Both the position numbers and the translations under genes were made by a program. DNA of 50,818 nucleotides from contig JAEMSI010000011.1 of the NCBI GenBank assembly GCA_016462905.1, forward strand, positions 1 to 50,818. The letters are read 5' to 3'. The notes under the pieces were generated by a model. The model saw nothing but the letters and a program-made list of their open reading frames with translations. It was not told the DNA's origin and made no database searches. Positions 25,536 to 36,064 of this stretch are shown here, in pieces. This DNA comes from Polynucleobacter sp. (GTDB taxonomy: Bacteria > Pseudomonadota > Gammaproteobacteria > Burkholderiales > Burkholderiaceae). Every line of letters starts with the position of its first letter. Positions within the stretch are counted from its first letter, which is position 1.

Positions 25536-26534
25536 ATGCGTGTCATTGAGATTCGTGAGCATGGCGAACCAGATGTCTTGGTTCCCGCATCTAGACCCGA
25601 CCCCACTGTTCCTGTAGTGGGTTCTGGGGAAATTCTGATTCGTGTTTTAGCGGCAGGAATTAATCGCCCTGATGTTTTGCAACGCAAAGGGCATTATCCA
25701 GTCCCGCCTGGTGCATCGGATATTCCGGGTTTAGAGGTCGCTGGTGAAATTATGGGCGGCGATTTAAGTCACAGTGATAATGCCTTTGGCCTTAAAGTCG
25801 GCGATAAAGTGTGTGCACTAGTTCAAGGCGGTGGCTATGCTGATTTATGCATTGCCCCAGTGGCACAATGCCTGCCTTATCCAAAAGGCTTTAGTGATAT
25901 TGAAGCAGCATCCTTGCCAGAAACCTTCTTTACTGTTTGGAGTAATGTTTTTCAACGGGGCGCATTGAGCGCTGGAGAAACCCTATTGGTTCAAGGCGGC
26001 TCAAGTGGAATTGGTGTTACTGCGATTCTTTTGGCCAAAGCAAAAGGTCATCGGGTATTTGTTACTGCTGGAAGTGATGAAAAATGCGCAGCTTGTATCA
26101 AGTTGGGTGCTGACTTAGCAATTAATTACAAGACACAGGATTTTGTTGAAGAAGTAAAGAAAGCAACCCATGGTAAGGGTGTGAATGTCATTTTGGATAT
26201 GGTGACGGGTTCTTATTTACAACGTGAGATTGATTGTTTAGCAGACGATGGGCGGATTGTCGTGATTGCGATTCAAGGCGGCTCAAAAGCCGAAGTAAAT
26301 ACTGGGCAAATTCTTCGCCGTCGTTTAACGATTACTGGGTCGACTTTAAGACCTCGGCCAGTTTCATTTAAGCGCGTGATTGCTCAAGAGTTGTATCAAC
26401 ACGTTTGGCCTTTATTAAATGATGGGAAATTAAAACCAGTCATTTACAAAACCTTTGCTATAGAAAATGCAGCGGATGCCCATCGTTTGATGGAATCGAG
26501 CGAGCATGTCGGTAAAATTGTATTAACGGTATAA
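25536..26534 (+). CDS. NAD(P)H-quinone oxidoreductase, PIG3-like MDR family
   Basis: Zinc-free medium-chain dehydrogenase/reductase, 332 aa. The N-terminal GroES-like domain contains AAGINRPDVLQRKGHYPVPPG and IPGLEVAG. The nucleotide-binding domain has LVQGGSSGIGVTAILLAKA near residue 150, the PIG3 variant of the AxxGxxG fingerprint. The late segment RRRLTITGSTLRPRP is also typical of the PIG3 group. These enzymes reduce quinones with NADPH; the true substrate is unknown. GCAGGAG precedes the ATG. Position between pnp and tpiA is, as I recall, common in Burkholderiales. Confidence 0.88.
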   Translation: MRVIEIREHGEPDVLVPASRPDPTVPVVGSGEILIRVLAAGINRPDVLQRKGHYPVPPGASDIPGLEVAGEIMGGDLSHSDNAFGLKVGDKVCALVQGGGYADLCIAPVAQCLPYPKGFSDIEAASLPETFFTVWSNVFQRGALSAGETLLVQGGSSGIGVTAILLAKAKGHRVFVTAGSDEKCAACIKLGADLAINYKTQDFVEEVKKATHGKGVNVILDMVTGSYLQREIDCLADDGRIVVIAIQGGSKAEVNTGQILRRRLTITGSTLRPRPVSFKRVIAQELYQHVWPLLNDGKLKPVIYKTFAIENAADAHRLMESSEHVGKIVLTV

Positions 26535-26552
26535 GTTAATTTAGATCTACAA

Positions 26553-27302
26553 ATGCGACCCTTAATCGTTGTTGGCAATTGGAAGATGAATGGTAGTTTA
26601 ACTACCAATCAAGCTTGGCTTTCCACCGTCGTAACGGGTTTGCAGAAGGGCATGCCGGCCGGAAGACGATTTGCAGTTTGCGTGCCATTTCCCTATTTGT
26701 CGCAGTGCATGAATGCTTTATCTGCAAGCCCACTGTTATTGGGGGCTCAAGATGTATCGGCGCATGTCTCGGGAGCATATACGGGCGAGGTAAGTGCGAA
26801 TATGTTGCGAGATTTAGGCGCTAGTTATGTCATCGTTGGGCATTCTGAAAGAAGAATGCATCACTTCGAGACTAATGATGCGGTAGCTTTAAAAGCGGCT
26901 TGTGCTTTAGACGAAGGAATTATTCCGATTATTTGTGTAGGCGAAACGGCGGATGAGCGTAACTCGGGAAGAGCGGTTGATGTAGTTCGTGGGCAAGTGA
27001 ACGCGATTGTCGGTCAATTACAGGATCGTTTAGTAGATAGCTTAATTGCCTACGAACCGGTATGGGCTATTGGTACTGGCAAGGTAGCTAGCGCGCCCAT
27101 AGCTCAAGAGATGCACCGTGCGATTCGTTTGCAATTAGCTGAATTTGATGAAGAAGTCGCTTCTCATGTTGGAATTTTGTATGGTGGCAGTATCAAGCCT
27201 GAAAATGCGACGGAATTGTTTGCGATGCCCGATATCGACGGTGGATTAGTAGGGGGCGCCTCGTTAGACGCAAAAGAATTTTTAGAAATTTGCCGCGCTT
27301 AA
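26553..27302 (+). CDS. tpiA: Triosephosphate isomerase
   Basis: Interconverts dihydroxyacetone phosphate and glyceraldehyde 3-phosphate. 249 aa, normal. Catalytic residues are all present: K11 in GNWKMN, H97 in VGHSERR, and E168 in AYEPVWAIGTGK; the phosphate loop GILYGGSI is near residue 208. It lies 18 bases after the oxidoreductase and 24 bases before secG, likely in one transcript. Confidence 0.97.
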   Translation: MRPLIVVGNWKMNGSLTTNQAWLSTVVTGLQKGMPAGRRFAVCVPFPYLSQCMNALSASPLLLGAQDVSAHVSGAYTGEVSANMLRDLGASYVIVGHSERRMHHFETNDAVALKAACALDEGIIPIICVGETADERNSGRAVDVVRGQVNAIVGQLQDRLVDSLIAYEPVWAIGTGKVASAPIAQEMHRAIRLQLAEFDEEVASHVGILYGGSIKPENATELFAMPDIDGGLVGGASLDAKEFLEICRA

Positions 27303-27326
27303 TGGCGTGGAATGAAGGAGAAATAA

Positions 27327-27719
27327 ATGGAATGGCTTAGTACTCTATTAGTAATTTTGCAGGTAATTTCTGCGTTGGCTATTATTGGCTTGGTTCTGAT
27401 TCAGCAGGGTAAAGGGGCTGATATGGGAGCTGCATTTGGTTCGGGTGCCTCGGGAAGTGTTTTTGGTTCCAGCGGATCATCCAATTTCTTATCCCGCTCA
27501 ACTGCGATTTTTGCAGTCATCTTCTTTTTAAGCACTTTGGGCATTACCTGGATGGGAAGTAAAAAGCCTACAAATTCAGGGGTTTTATCAGGAACCACTG
27601 CTCCCGCGCTTACCGTTCCCGCTAGCTCAAATGCTCCAACTGGAAAGCCTGAGCCTTCTGCTCAAGAATCCAAAAAGGAAGCCATTTCAGAGCCAGCCAA
27701 GCCGGTTGTGCCCAAGTAA
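27327..27719 (+). CDS. secG: Protein translocase subunit SecG
   Basis: Small SecYEG subunit that assists protein export, 130 aa. Two membrane helices (about 3-22 and 53-72) flank the conserved cytoplasmic loop LIQQGKGADMGAAFGSGASG, followed by SVFGSSGSSNFLSR. The C-terminal 50 residues are Pro/Ala/Ser/Lys-rich and variable, as usual in this family. GAAGGAG precedes the ATG. It ends the pnp-to-secG run; a GC inverted repeat without T-run (GGGGC 27766-27770, GCCCC 27781-27785) lies downstream. Confidence 0.94.
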   Translation: MEWLSTLLVILQVISALAIIGLVLIQQGKGADMGAAFGSGASGSVFGSSGSSNFLSRSTAIFAVIFFLSTLGITWMGSKKPTNSGVLSGTTAPALTVPASSNAPTGKPEPSAQESKKEAISEPAKPVVPK

Positions 27720-27792
27720 AAATGCATTTGTAATGCCGTCTGGAGGCTTGAAAGCGCCTATTTTAGGGGCTTCAACTGATGCCCCCGTGCGT

Positions 27793-27798
27793 TAGAAT
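27793..27798 (+). promoter_or_regulatory. Candidate -10 box for tRNA-Leu
   Basis: TAGAAT lies 31 bases upstream of the tRNA 5' end, with a weak -35 TTCAAC (27771-27776) at 16-base spacing. Placement suits a tRNA promoter; the -35 is poor. Confidence 0.35.
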
Positions 27799-27828
27799 AT
27801 GGGCTTGAAATACACGCTTTTTTGTTAT

Positions 27829-27913
27829 GCCGACGTGGTGAAATTGGTAGACACGCTATCTTGAGGGGGTAGTGGCTTAGGCTGTGCGAGTTCGAGTCTC
27901 GCCGTCGGCACCA
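27829..27913 (+). tRNA. tRNA-Leu (GAG)
   Basis: 85-base class II tRNA with encoded CCA. The acceptor GCCGACG pairs with CGTCGGC, followed by discriminator A and CCA. The D-arm contains GTGAAATTGGTAGACAC. The anticodon stem CTATC/GGTAG closes loop TTGAGGG, so the anticodon is GAG, reading CUC and CUU. A long variable arm (TGGCTTAGGCTGT) and the T-loop TTCGAGTC complete it. It lies between secG and nuoA, a common place in betaproteobacteria. Confidence 0.97.
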
Positions 27914-28015
27914 AACTGACTTTTCCCCTCGTGGAAATTGCCGTAAATTAAGGTTTAGGGTTTTGAAATAGTAGATAATTGATAGGTTTTGGTGGCATTA
28001 GACTTAGGGTCGAAG

Positions 28016-28375
28016 TTGAATCTTTCAAATTACTTTCCTGTGCTGTTATTCATCCTCGTCGGCATAGGGGTTGGATTGGCGCCTATGATTCTAGGCAAGG
28101 TATTAGCCCCATCAAAACCCAATTCTGAAAAAATTTCTCCCTACGAGTGCGGCTTCGAAGCATTCGAAGATGCTCGCATGAAATTTGATGTGCGTTATTA
28201 CCTGATTGCCATCTTGTTCATCTTATTTGATCTGGAAACTGCCTTTTTATTTCCTTGGGGTGTTGCCTTACGCGACATTGGTTGGACTGGTTATATTTCG
28301 ATGGTGATCTTCCTGTTGGAATTTATTGTTGGGTTTGCTTACATTTGGAAAAAGGGTGCCCTTGATTGGGAATAA
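28016..28375 (+). CDS. nuoA: NADH-quinone oxidoreductase subunit A
   Basis: Membrane subunit of complex I with three helices. From TTG 28016 it is 119 aa, begins (M)[15 protein letters not shown] and matches the usual NuoA length and start; AGGG lies 6 bases before it. The frame is open to GTG 27992 and TTG 27989, giving 127-128 aa, so those remain possible. The conserved loop [20 protein letters not shown] and the segment [19 protein letters not shown] are intact. First gene of the complete 14-gene nuo operon; a GATAAT box is at 27974-27979. Confidence 0.93.
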   Translation: MNLSNYFPVLLFILVGIGVGLAPMILGKVLAPSKPNSEKISPYECGFEAFEDARMKFDVRYYLIAILFILFDLETAFLFPWGVALRDIGWTGYISMVIFLLEFIVGFAYIWKKGALDWE

Positions 28376-28380
28376 ATTAA

Positions 28381-28863
28381 ATGGCACTTGAAGGCGTCTT
28401 AAAGCAAGGGTTTGTTACCACTTCTGCAGATCAGTTAATCAACTGGACCAGAACCGGCTCCTTATGGCCGATGACCTTTGGCTTGGCTTGTTGCGCCGTT
28501 GAGATGATGCACGCTGGTGCCTCTCGTTATGATTTAGATCGCTTTGGGGTTGTGTTTAGACCGTCTCCCCGTCAATCGGATGTGATGATTGTGGCGGGTA
28601 CGCTGTGTAACAAAATGGCCCCCGCCCTGCGCAAGGTCTATGACCAAATGCCTGAGCCACGCTGGGTTATTTCGATGGGCTCCTGTGCTAATGGTGGCGG
28701 TTACTATCACTACTCTTATTCGGTTGTACGCGGTTGTGATCGGATTGTTCCGGTTGATATTTATGTGCCTGGTTGTCCGCCAACTGCAGAAGCTTTGATT
28801 TACGGAATTATTCAGTTGCAGGCCAAGATTGGCCGAACTAGCACGATTGCGCGGAAGGGTTGA
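28381..28863 (+). CDS. nuoB: NADH-quinone oxidoreductase subunit B
   Basis: Peripheral subunit that carries iron-sulfur cluster N2, the last electron carrier before quinone. 160 aa. The four cluster ligands are present: C37 and C38 (ACCAVEMM), C102 ([16 protein letters not shown]) and C132 ([11 protein letters not shown]). It starts five bases after nuoA and ends ten bases before nuoC. Confidence 0.97.
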   Translation: MALEGVLKQGFVTTSADQLINWTRTGSLWPMTFGLACCAVEMMHAGASRYDLDRFGVVFRPSPRQSDVMIVAGTLCNKMAPALRKVYDQMPEPRWVISMGSCANGGGYYHYSYSVVRGCDRIVPVDIYVPGCPPTAEALIYGIIQLQAKIGRTSTIARKG

Positions 28864-28873
28864 CAGGGTTTAT

Positions 28874-29473
28874 ATGTCAGATCGCTTGATTCAACTTTCG
28901 GATACATTGCAACGCTTTTTAGAAGAGCGTATTCAGAAGATTGAATTGGCACGCCGTGAGTTGACGATTGAGGTTTCTGCTGCTCATTATTTGGAAGTGG
29001 CAACGATACTTCGCGATAATCCTGAATTTCATTTTGAGCAATTAATTGATTTGTGTGGCGTCGATTACAGTGATTATGCGGATGGTACTTGGAGTGGCCC
29101 CCGTTTTGCAGTGGTCAGTCATCTTTTATCGATTCAACATAATTGGCGTTTGCGTTTACGCGTTTTTGCTACAGACAATGATTACCCTCTGCTTGCATCG
29201 ATGGCGCCGATTTGGAATTCGGCCAATTGGTTTGAGCGTGAAGCGTTTGATTTGTTCGGTATTTTGTTTGAGGGGCATGAAGATTTACGTCGCATTCTGA
29301 CTGATTACGGTTTTATTGGACATCCTTTTCGCAAAGATTTTCCTATTTCAGGAAACGTGGAAGTGCGTTATGACCCCGAACTGAAAAGAGTGGTGTATCA
29401 GCCCGTCACCATTGATCCGCGCGAAGTAACGCCCCGCGTGATTCGCGAAGAACAGTATGGAGGCCTCAAGTAA
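28874..29473 (+). CDS. nuoC: NADH-quinone oxidoreductase subunit C
   Basis: 30-kDa-type subunit of the peripheral arm, 199 aa from ATG 28874, with AGGG upstream. The frame is open further upstream inside nuoB, but the family starts here. The signature [20 protein letters not shown] and the following [18 protein letters not shown] are present near residues 117-155. It is separate from nuoD, unlike the fused NuoCD of E. coli. Confidence 0.95.
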   Translation: MSDRLIQLSDTLQRFLEERIQKIELARRELTIEVSAAHYLEVATILRDNPEFHFEQLIDLCGVDYSDYADGTWSGPRFAVVSHLLSIQHNWRLRLRVFATDNDYPLLASMAPIWNSANWFEREAFDLFGILFEGHEDLRRILTDYGFIGHPFRKDFPISGNVEVRYDPELKRVVYQPVTIDPREVTPRVIREEQYGGLK

Positions 29474-29485
29474 GAGGACATCTCC

Positions 29486-30739
29486 ATGGCTGAAATTAAA
29501 AATTACACCCTCAACTTTGGCCCTCAGCATCCGGCTGCCCATGGCGTTTTACGTTTAGTGCTCGAATTAGATGGTGAGGTGATTCAACGGGCTGATCCGC
29601 ATATTGGTTTATTGCATCGTGCCACTGAGAAGTTAGCCGAAACACGCACTTGGATTCAAAACGTCCCTTATATGGATCGTTTGGATTACGTATCGATGAT
29701 GGTCAATGAGCACGCTTATGTGATGGCGATTGAAAAATTATTGGATATCGAAGTGCCTGTGCGTGCACAGTACATTCGTGTGCTGTTTGATGAGTTAACG
29801 CGCCTCCTAAATCATTTGCTATGGGTTGGTTGTCATGGTCTCGATGTTGGGGCCATGGCGATTTTCTTGTACGCCTTTCGCGATCGCGAAGAAATTTTTG
29901 ATATGTACGAAGCAGTATCAGGCGCACGGATGCACGCTGCTTACTATCGTCCAGGCGGGGTTTATCGCGATTTGCCAGACTCGATGCCGCAATATGCACC
30001 GTCGAGTGTTCGGAGTAAAGCTGCAGTAAATCGTTTAAATCAAAATCGTGAAGGCTCTTTACTCGATTTTATTGAGGATTTTGCCAATCGCTTTGATGAG
30101 CACGTGGATGAGTACAACAATCTATTAACCGATAACCGAATTTGGAAACAACGTTTAGTCGGGATTGGTGTAGTTTCGCCTGAGCGCGCTTTGCAACTGG
30201 GTTTTACTGGACCGATGTTACGTGGCTCTGGAGTTGAGTGGGATTTACGTAAGAAGCAACCTTATGAGGTTTACGATCGCCTTGATTTTGATATTCCCGT
30301 TGGCGTGAATGGCGATAGTTATGACCGTTATTTGGTACGGATGGAAGAAATGCGCCAATCGAATCGCATTATTAAACAATGTATTGCTTGGTTGCGAACT
30401 CATTCCGGACCAGTGATGTCGGATAACCATAAAGTGACTCCACCACATCGAGTTGATATGAAAACCAATATGGAAGAGTTAATCCATCATTTCAAATTAT
30501 TCACCGAAGGGATTCATGTTCCGGCGGGCGAGGCGTATGCCGCCGTGGAGCATCCCAAAGGTGAGTTTGGAATCTATTTGATTTCCGATGGAGCTAATAA
30601 ACCGTACCGTTTAAAAATTCGTGCGCCGGGTTTTGCCCATTTAGCTGCGATGGATGAAATGTCGCGCGGTCATATGATTGCAGATGCAGTCACTATTATT
30701 GGCACACAAGATATTGTGTTTGGTGAGATTGATCGTTAA
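29486..30739 (+). CDS. nuoD: NADH-quinone oxidoreductase subunit D
   Basis: 49-kDa-type subunit that forms the quinone-binding pocket with NuoB. 417 aa. The N-terminus has [20 protein letters not shown] (residues 10-29) with the conserved His pair, and the C-terminus ends [14 protein letters not shown], the standard NuoD end. It descends from the large subunit of [NiFe] hydrogenases but lacks the nickel cysteines, as expected. AAGAGGA precedes the ATG. Confidence 0.97.
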   Translation: MAEIKNYTLNFGPQHPAAHGVLRLVLELDGEVIQRADPHIGLLHRATEKLAETRTWIQNVPYMDRLDYVSMMVNEHAYVMAIEKLLDIEVPVRAQYIRVLFDELTRLLNHLLWVGCHGLDVGAMAIFLYAFRDREEIFDMYEAVSGARMHAAYYRPGGVYRDLPDSMPQYAPSSVRSKAAVNRLNQNREGSLLDFIEDFANRFDEHVDEYNNLLTDNRIWKQRLVGIGVVSPERALQLGFTGPMLRGSGVEWDLRKKQPYEVYDRLDFDIPVGVNGDSYDRYLVRMEEMRQSNRIIKQCIAWLRTHSGPVMSDNHKVTPPHRVDMKTNMEELIHHFKLFTEGIHVPAGEAYAAVEHPKGEFGIYLISDGANKPYRLKIRAPGFAHLAAMDEMSRGHMIADAVTIIGTQDIVFGEIDR

Positions 30740-30751
30740 GGCTTTTACATT

Positions 30752-31261
30752 ATGTCTATCTTATCCGCTAAAACCCGCACTGAAATTGATCGCAATATTG
30801 CGAAGTTTCCACCTGAGCAAAAACAGTCTGCTGTGATGGCCTCTTTAATTGCAGCCCAAGATGAATATGGTTGGGTTTCCCCCGAAATCATTGCTGAGGT
30901 TGCCGCCATTTTAGAAATGCCCCGAATTGCAGTAGAGGAAGTCGCTACTTTCTACAATATGTACAACACTAAAAAGATCGGTCAATTTAAATTGGTGATT
31001 TGTACCAATCTACCCTGCCAATTAATGCGCGGCGAGGATGCTGCTCAGTACTTGAAAAAGAAATTGGGAATTGGATTTAATGAAACTACCCCTTGCGGCA
31101 CTTTCACCTTAAAAGAAGGTGAGTGCATGGGGGCTTGCGGTGATTCTCCAGTCATGTTGGTAAACGATAAGCGGATGTGTAGCTTTATGAGTCACGACAA
31201 GATTGATGCTTTATTGGAGGAATTAACAGCACAGGCAAAATCATCAGGAGTGAGGGCATGA
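30752..31261 (+). CDS. nuoE: NADH-quinone oxidoreductase subunit E
   Basis: 24-kDa-type thioredoxin-fold subunit with the [2Fe-2S] cluster N1a, 169 aa. Ligands are C84 and C89 (ICTNLPCQL) and C125 and C129 ([11 protein letters not shown]). The N-terminal helical part ([20 protein letters not shown]) is normal. It overlaps nuoF by four bases (ATGA). Confidence 0.97.
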   Translation: MSILSAKTRTEIDRNIAKFPPEQKQSAVMASLIAAQDEYGWVSPEIIAEVAAILEMPRIAVEEVATFYNMYNTKKIGQFKLVICTNLPCQLMRGEDAAQYLKKKLGIGFNETTPCGTFTLKEGECMGACGDSPVMLVNDKRMCSFMSHDKIDALLEELTAQAKSSGVRA

Positions 31262-32565
31262 GCACCAGTTTGCATAACCGCCATATCAACCCCTTAATTC
31301 TTGCGGGCTTAAGCGAAAATGCTTGGCATTTGAAAGACTATGAAGCGCGCGGTGGTTATCACCAGTTGCGCCGTATCTTGAACGAAAAAATTACCCCCGA
31401 TGCGGTGATTGCCGAATTAAAAGCAGGCGTATTGCGTGGTCGAGGTGGCGCAGGCTTCCCAACAGGCTTGAAGTGGAGTTTCATGCCCAAGAATTACGCT
31501 GGCCAAAAATATTTAGTTTGCAATAGCGATGAAGGCGAGCCTGGAACATTTAAAGATCGTGACATCATGCGCTATAACCCGCATGCTTTGATTGAGGGCA
31601 TGATCATTGGTGCCTATGCCATGGGTATTACCGTTGGTTATAACTACATTCATGGTGAAATTTGGGATATCTATCAGCGTTTTGAAGAGGCTTTAGAAGA
31701 AGCCCGTGTTGCTGGCTATTTAGGCGACCGGATCATGGGCAGTGAATTCAATTTTCAATTACATGCTGTGCCCGGTTGGGGTGCTTATATTTGCGGTGAA
31801 GAAACTGCCTTACTTGAATCGCTCGAAGGTAAAAAAGGTCAGCCCCGTTTTAAACCGCCATTCCCTGCGGGATTTGGTTTGTATGGTAAACCCACTACGA
31901 TTAACAATACCGAAACCTTTGCTGCAGTTCCATTTTTATTTGCAGTAGGTGCTGAAAAATATTTACAAATGGGCAAGCCCAATAATGGGGGCACTAAAAT
32001 ATTTTCGGTTTCGGGCGATGTGGTGTATCCCGCTAATTATGAAGTTCCTTTGGGGACGCCATTTTCTGAGTTATTAAAGTTAGCTGGCGGTATGCGCGGT
32101 GACAAACAGTTAAAAGCCGTGATCCCCGGCGGTTCTTCGGCTCCTGTGATTCCCGCTGCGATGATGATGGATTTAACCATGGATTACGACTCGATTTCAA
32201 AAGCGGGTTCGATGCTGGGTTCGGGTGCGGTGATTGTGATGGATGAGACTCGTTGTATGGTGCGTTCATTACTGCGCCTGTCGTATTTTTATCATGAAGA
32301 ATCCTGTGGACAGTGCACGCCATGCCGCGAGGGTACCGGTTGGTTGTGGCGCATTGTGAATCGAATTGAGCATGGTCAGGGGCGCCCCGAAGATTTGGAT
32401 TTATTACGTGACGTTGCCAATAATATTCAGGGCCGCACTATTTGCGCCTTGGGTGATGCCGCAGCGATGCCAGTGCAAGGGATGTTGAAGCATTTTATGC
32501 ATGAGTTTGAGTACCACGTTGAGCATCAGCATTGCATGGTGGCTTCAGAGCCTGCTTTGGCGTAA
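31258..32565 (+). CDS. nuoF: NADH-quinone oxidoreductase subunit F
   Basis: 51-kDa-type subunit that binds NADH, FMN and cluster N3. 435 aa. The FMN/NADH glycine-rich segment [15 protein letters not shown] is near residue 59, and [20 protein letters not shown] near 175. The [4Fe-4S] ligands are C350, C353, C356 ([15 protein letters not shown]) and C396 (TICALGDAA). All catalytic parts are intact. Confidence 0.97.
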   Translation: MSTSLHNRHINPLILAGLSENAWHLKDYEARGGYHQLRRILNEKITPDAVIAELKAGVLRGRGGAGFPTGLKWSFMPKNYAGQKYLVCNSDEGEPGTFKDRDIMRYNPHALIEGMIIGAYAMGITVGYNYIHGEIWDIYQRFEEALEEARVAGYLGDRIMGSEFNFQLHAVPGWGAYICGEETALLESLEGKKGQPRFKPPFPAGFGLYGKPTTINNTETFAAVPFLFAVGAEKYLQMGKPNNGGTKIFSVSGDVVYPANYEVPLGTPFSELLKLAGGMRGDKQLKAVIPGGSSAPVIPAAMMMDLTMDYDSISKAGSMLGSGAVIVMDETRCMVRSLLRLSYFYHEESCGQCTPCREGTGWLWRIVNRIEHGQGRPEDLDLLRDVANNIQGRTICALGDAAAMPVQGMLKHFMHEFEYHVEHQHCMVASEPALA

Positions 32566-32608
32566 TTTTGAAGAGCATATCGCGGAATTAATACAGGAAT
32601 AAATCACA

Positions 32609-34969
32609 GTGAGCATGGTTGAGATTGAAATCGATGGCAAAGCAGTAGAGGTGCCGCAGGGTTCGATGGTGATGCACGCCACGAATAAAATCGGTACGTA
32701 TGTCCCCCATTTTTGCTATCACAAGAAACTCTCGATTGCTGCTAATTGTCGGATGTGTTTGGTTGAAGTAGAAAAAGCGCCAAAGGCATTGCCTGCCTGT
32801 GCAACCCCCGTTACGGCAGGTATGAAGGTCTTTACCCATTCTGAAAAAGCAGTCGCTGCGCAAAAATCGGTGATGGAGTTTTTACTAATCAATCATCCTT
32901 TAGATTGTCCGATTTGTGATCAAGGCGGCGAGTGCCAATTACAGGATTTAGCGGTGGGTTATGGTAAATCAAGCTCTCGTTATCAAGAAGAAAAGCGCGT
33001 GGTCTTTCATAAGAATGTCGGCCCCTTAATTTCGATGGAAGAGATGACGCGGTGTATCCATTGCACCCGTTGCGTACGCTTTGGTCAAGAGGTCGCTGGC
33101 GTGATGGAATTGGGGATGGTAAATCGCGGTGAGCATTCTGAAATTACGACCTTTGTGGGTCAAACCGTCGATTCCGAGTTATCGGGCAATATGATTGATA
33201 TTTGTCCAGTAGGCGCTTTAACAAGCAAGCCATTTCGATATGCGGCGCGAACCTGGGAATTAGTTCGTAAACGTTCTGTGAGCCCGCACGACAGTTTAGG
33301 CGCCAATACGGTTACTCAAGTTAAAGCCAATCGTGTGATGCGTGTGGTGGCCCGTGAAAATGAGAGTATTAATGAATGTTGGATTAGTGATCGAGATCGT
33401 TTTGCATACGAGGGCTTAAATCATTCGGAGCGATTGACTACGCCGATGGTCAAACAAGATGGCAAATGGTTAGAGACCGATTGGCAATCCGTTTTAGATT
33501 ATGTGAGCCGTTCACTAAAAACCATTGGCACTGAGCAGGGTGGAACTGCCTTAGCAGCATTAGCCCATCCTATTTCGAGCGTTGAAGAATTGTATCTATT
33601 GCAGAAATTAATGCGTAGTTTAGGTTCAGATGCGATTGAAACACGTTTGCGTCAAAGTGATGTTCGTGGTGCCGCGATGGCGCCTTGGTTGGGAATGCCG
33701 ATTGCTGAAATCAATCAATTGAACCAGATTTTTATAATCGGTAGCTTTTTACGAAAAGATCAGCCTATCTTGGCTGCGCGCATTCGGACTGCTGCTCAAA
33801 AAGGCTTGAAGGTCCATCGCATTGATGCGGGTGGTGATGATTGGTTAATGCGGATTGCGAATTCGGCTAAAGCTGCTCCAAGCCAGTGGGTCTCGATGCT
33901 TAGCCAAGTAGCACTGGTGCTTGCAAAAACAAAATCAGTGAATCCTCCTGTGGGCATCGATACGCAACTCAGTATTAGCGCTTCTGCACAACATATCGCA
34001 GATGCTTTACTTATTTCTGATCAGACCAAAGCGATTTTCTTAGGTTCCGCAGCGATCTCGCATCCACAAGCAGCAGATTTGCACATCTTGACGCAATTTA
34101 TCGCTGAGCAAAGTGGTGCGCGTTTTGGATTCTTGTTGGATGGCGGTAACGCAGTCGGCGCACATTGCGTTCAAGCTATATCCTCAATCGCGAACGGCGG
34201 AGTGGATTCTATTTTGAATGGCAAAGCTAAAGCTTTGGTTCTTTTGAATATCGAACCCTCATACGATTTACCCAATCCTCAAAGAACGCGTGCCGCCTTG
34301 AGCCAGGCAGATACCGTGATTGCGATGAGTGCGTTTACAAGCCCTGATTTGTTAGAGTTAGCCGACGTTCTTTTGCCCATTACGCCGTATAGCGAAACGG
34401 TTTCAACCTTTATCAATATCGAAGGTAAGGTGCAAACCGTTCAGCCTACAGTGAAGCCTTTAGGTGATGCCAGACCAGCTTGGAAGGTGATTCGCGCTTT
34501 AGGTAGTTTGTTGGAATCACCCGGGTTTCTTTATAACTCAGCTGAAGAGGTATTGGGTGATGCGATTGCAAAACCAATTGAGCAGATCGTTAACAATCAG
34601 TTCACAGCTGAAATGCGTTTGAGTACTTCTTTGACCCAGAGTAACGCTAGCGTCGAGCGAATCAGTGATCTTCCGATATATTCTTCTGATGCAATTGTGC
34701 GGCGCGCTGCAGCCTTGCAATTAACGCGTGATGCTAAACAAGCGATGAAAGTAGGTTTAGGCACTCAATTATTTACTCAATTTAATTTAAAAGAAGGCGA
34801 CTTAATTCAGTTAGCGCAGGAGGGCAGCGCGATTCAAGTGCCAGTTACCTTAGAGAGCAATTTAGCCGATGGGGTGGTGCGCGTTTCTGCTGGCGGTGAG
34901 ATTGCTGCTCAATTGGGTGCAATGTTTGGTCCCGTGACTATTTCACCTGTAGTGAGGGGCTCGGTATAA
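32609..34969 (+). CDS. nuoG: NADH-quinone oxidoreductase subunit G
   Basis: 75-kDa-type subunit, 786 aa, from a GTG start. The [2Fe-2S] ligands are C36, C47, C50 and C64. The His-ligated [4Fe-4S] cluster uses H96, C100, C103 and C109 (HPLDCPICDQGGEC). A second [4Fe-4S] site follows in TRCIHCTRCVRFGQE plus DICPVGALTS. The long C-terminal part is the molybdopterin-oxidoreductase-like domain, which carries no cofactor in complex I. The stop codon directly abuts the nuoH start. Confidence 0.96.
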   Translation: MSMVEIEIDGKAVEVPQGSMVMHATNKIGTYVPHFCYHKKLSIAANCRMCLVEVEKAPKALPACATPVTAGMKVFTHSEKAVAAQKSVMEFLLINHPLDCPICDQGGECQLQDLAVGYGKSSSRYQEEKRVVFHKNVGPLISMEEMTRCIHCTRCVRFGQEVAGVMELGMVNRGEHSEITTFVGQTVDSELSGNMIDICPVGALTSKPFRYAARTWELVRKRSVSPHDSLGANTVTQVKANRVMRVVARENESINECWISDRDRFAYEGLNHSERLTTPMVKQDGKWLETDWQSVLDYVSRSLKTIGTEQGGTALAALAHPISSVEELYLLQKLMRSLGSDAIETRLRQSDVRGAAMAPWLGMPIAEINQLNQIFIIGSFLRKDQPILAARIRTAAQKGLKVHRIDAGGDDWLMRIANSAKAAPSQWVSMLSQVALVLAKTKSVNPPVGIDTQLSISASAQHIADALLISDQTKAIFLGSAAISHPQAADLHILTQFIAEQSGARFGFLLDGGNAVGAHCVQAISSIANGGVDSILNGKAKALVLLNIEPSYDLPNPQRTRAALSQADTVIAMSAFTSPDLLELADVLLPITPYSETVSTFINIEGKVQTVQPTVKPLGDARPAWKVIRALGSLLESPGFLYNSAEEVLGDAIAKPIEQIVNNQFTAEMRLSTSLTQSNASVERISDLPIYSSDAIVRRAAALQLTRDAKQAMKVGLGTQLFTQFNLKEGDLIQLAQEGSAIQVPVTLESNLADGVVRVSAGGEIAAQLGAMFGPVTISPVVRGSV

Positions 34970-36046
34970 ATGCTTGCTGATTTAATCCAAACCATTACCG
35001 CTCAAGGCGAGGCTTTGTTTGGATCTGCTTGGCCTTTAGTTTGGACGCTCATCAAAATCGTGATTATTGTCCTTCCTATGTTTGGAGCGGTTGCCTACTT
35101 AACTTTATGGGAACGTAAATTAATTGGTTGGATGCACATTCGTTTAGGACCTAATCGAGTCGGTCCCCTTGGTTTATTACAACCGATTGCAGATGCTCTG
35201 AAGCTCTTATTAAAAGAAATTATCTCGCCTGCACGAGCGAATAAAGGCTTATTTATTATTGCGCCGATTATGGTGATTACTCCTGCCTTTGCGGCATGGG
35301 CCGTGATTCCATTTCAAGCGGAAATGGTATTGGCCGATGTGAATGCGGGACTTTTGTATGTGATGGCAATTTCTTCGGTGGGTGTTTATGGCGTTATTTT
35401 GGCTGGTTGGGCGTCGAATTCAAAATACCCCTTTTTGGGTGCGATGCGAGCTTCAGCGCAAATGATTTCGTATGAAATTGCGATGGGATTCGCCTTAGTT
35501 ACTGTATTAATGGTGGCAGGGTCTTTAAACTTAAGCGCGATTGTGCGCAGCCAAGAAGCTGGTTTATTTGCTTCTTATGGCTTGAATTTCTTATCTTGGA
35601 ATTGGTTGCCGCTTTTGCCGATGTTTGTGATTTACTTTATCTCGGGAGTTGCAGAAACCAATCGCCATCCTTTTGATGTGGTCGAAGGGGAGTCCGAGAT
35701 CGTTGCAGGTCATATGGTCGAATATTCAGGCATGGCTTTTGCACTCTTCTTTTTGGCTGAATACGCCAATATGATCATGATTGCTGCTATGGCCTCGATT
35801 TTATTTTTAGGCGGTTGGTTGCCGATTCTCGATTTGCCTATCTTGCGCGATATTCCGGGTTTCTTTTGGTTGTTTGCTAAAACGTTTTTCTTGTTGTCTT
35901 GCTTTATTTGGTTAAGAGCTACTTTGCCACGTTATCGCTATGACCAAATTATGCGATTAGGTTGGAAGGTGTTTATTCCGCTGACCGTATTTTGGGTCGT
36001 CGTTGTCGGCGGATGGATTTTATCGCCATGGAATATTTGGGGCTGA
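34970..36046 (+). CDS. nuoH: NADH-quinone oxidoreductase subunit H
   Basis: Membrane subunit at the junction of the two arms, 358 aa with about eight helices; it forms the entry of the quinone channel. Signatures are [20 protein letters not shown] near residue 47 and [20 protein letters not shown] near residue 227. It starts immediately after the nuoG stop with no gap, so translational coupling is likely. Confidence 0.97.
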   Translation: MLADLIQTITAQGEALFGSAWPLVWTLIKIVIIVLPMFGAVAYLTLWERKLIGWMHIRLGPNRVGPLGLLQPIADALKLLLKEIISPARANKGLFIIAPIMVITPAFAAWAVIPFQAEMVLADVNAGLLYVMAISSVGVYGVILAGWASNSKYPFLGAMRASAQMISYEIAMGFALVTVLMVAGSLNLSAIVRSQEAGLFASYGLNFLSWNWLPLLPMFVIYFISGVAETNRHPFDVVEGESEIVAGHMVEYSGMAFALFFLAEYANMIMIAAMASILFLGGWLPILDLPILRDIPGFFWLFAKTFFLLSCFIWLRATLPRYRYDQIMRLGWKVFIPLTVFWVVVVGGWILSPWNIWG

Positions 36047-36064
36047 CGCTTAATAAGGAACAGG

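Noticed and set aside
27766..27785. GGGGC/GCCCC inverted repeat after secG as an intrinsic terminator
   Set aside because: The loop is 10 bases and no T-run follows, so it does not meet the usual form.
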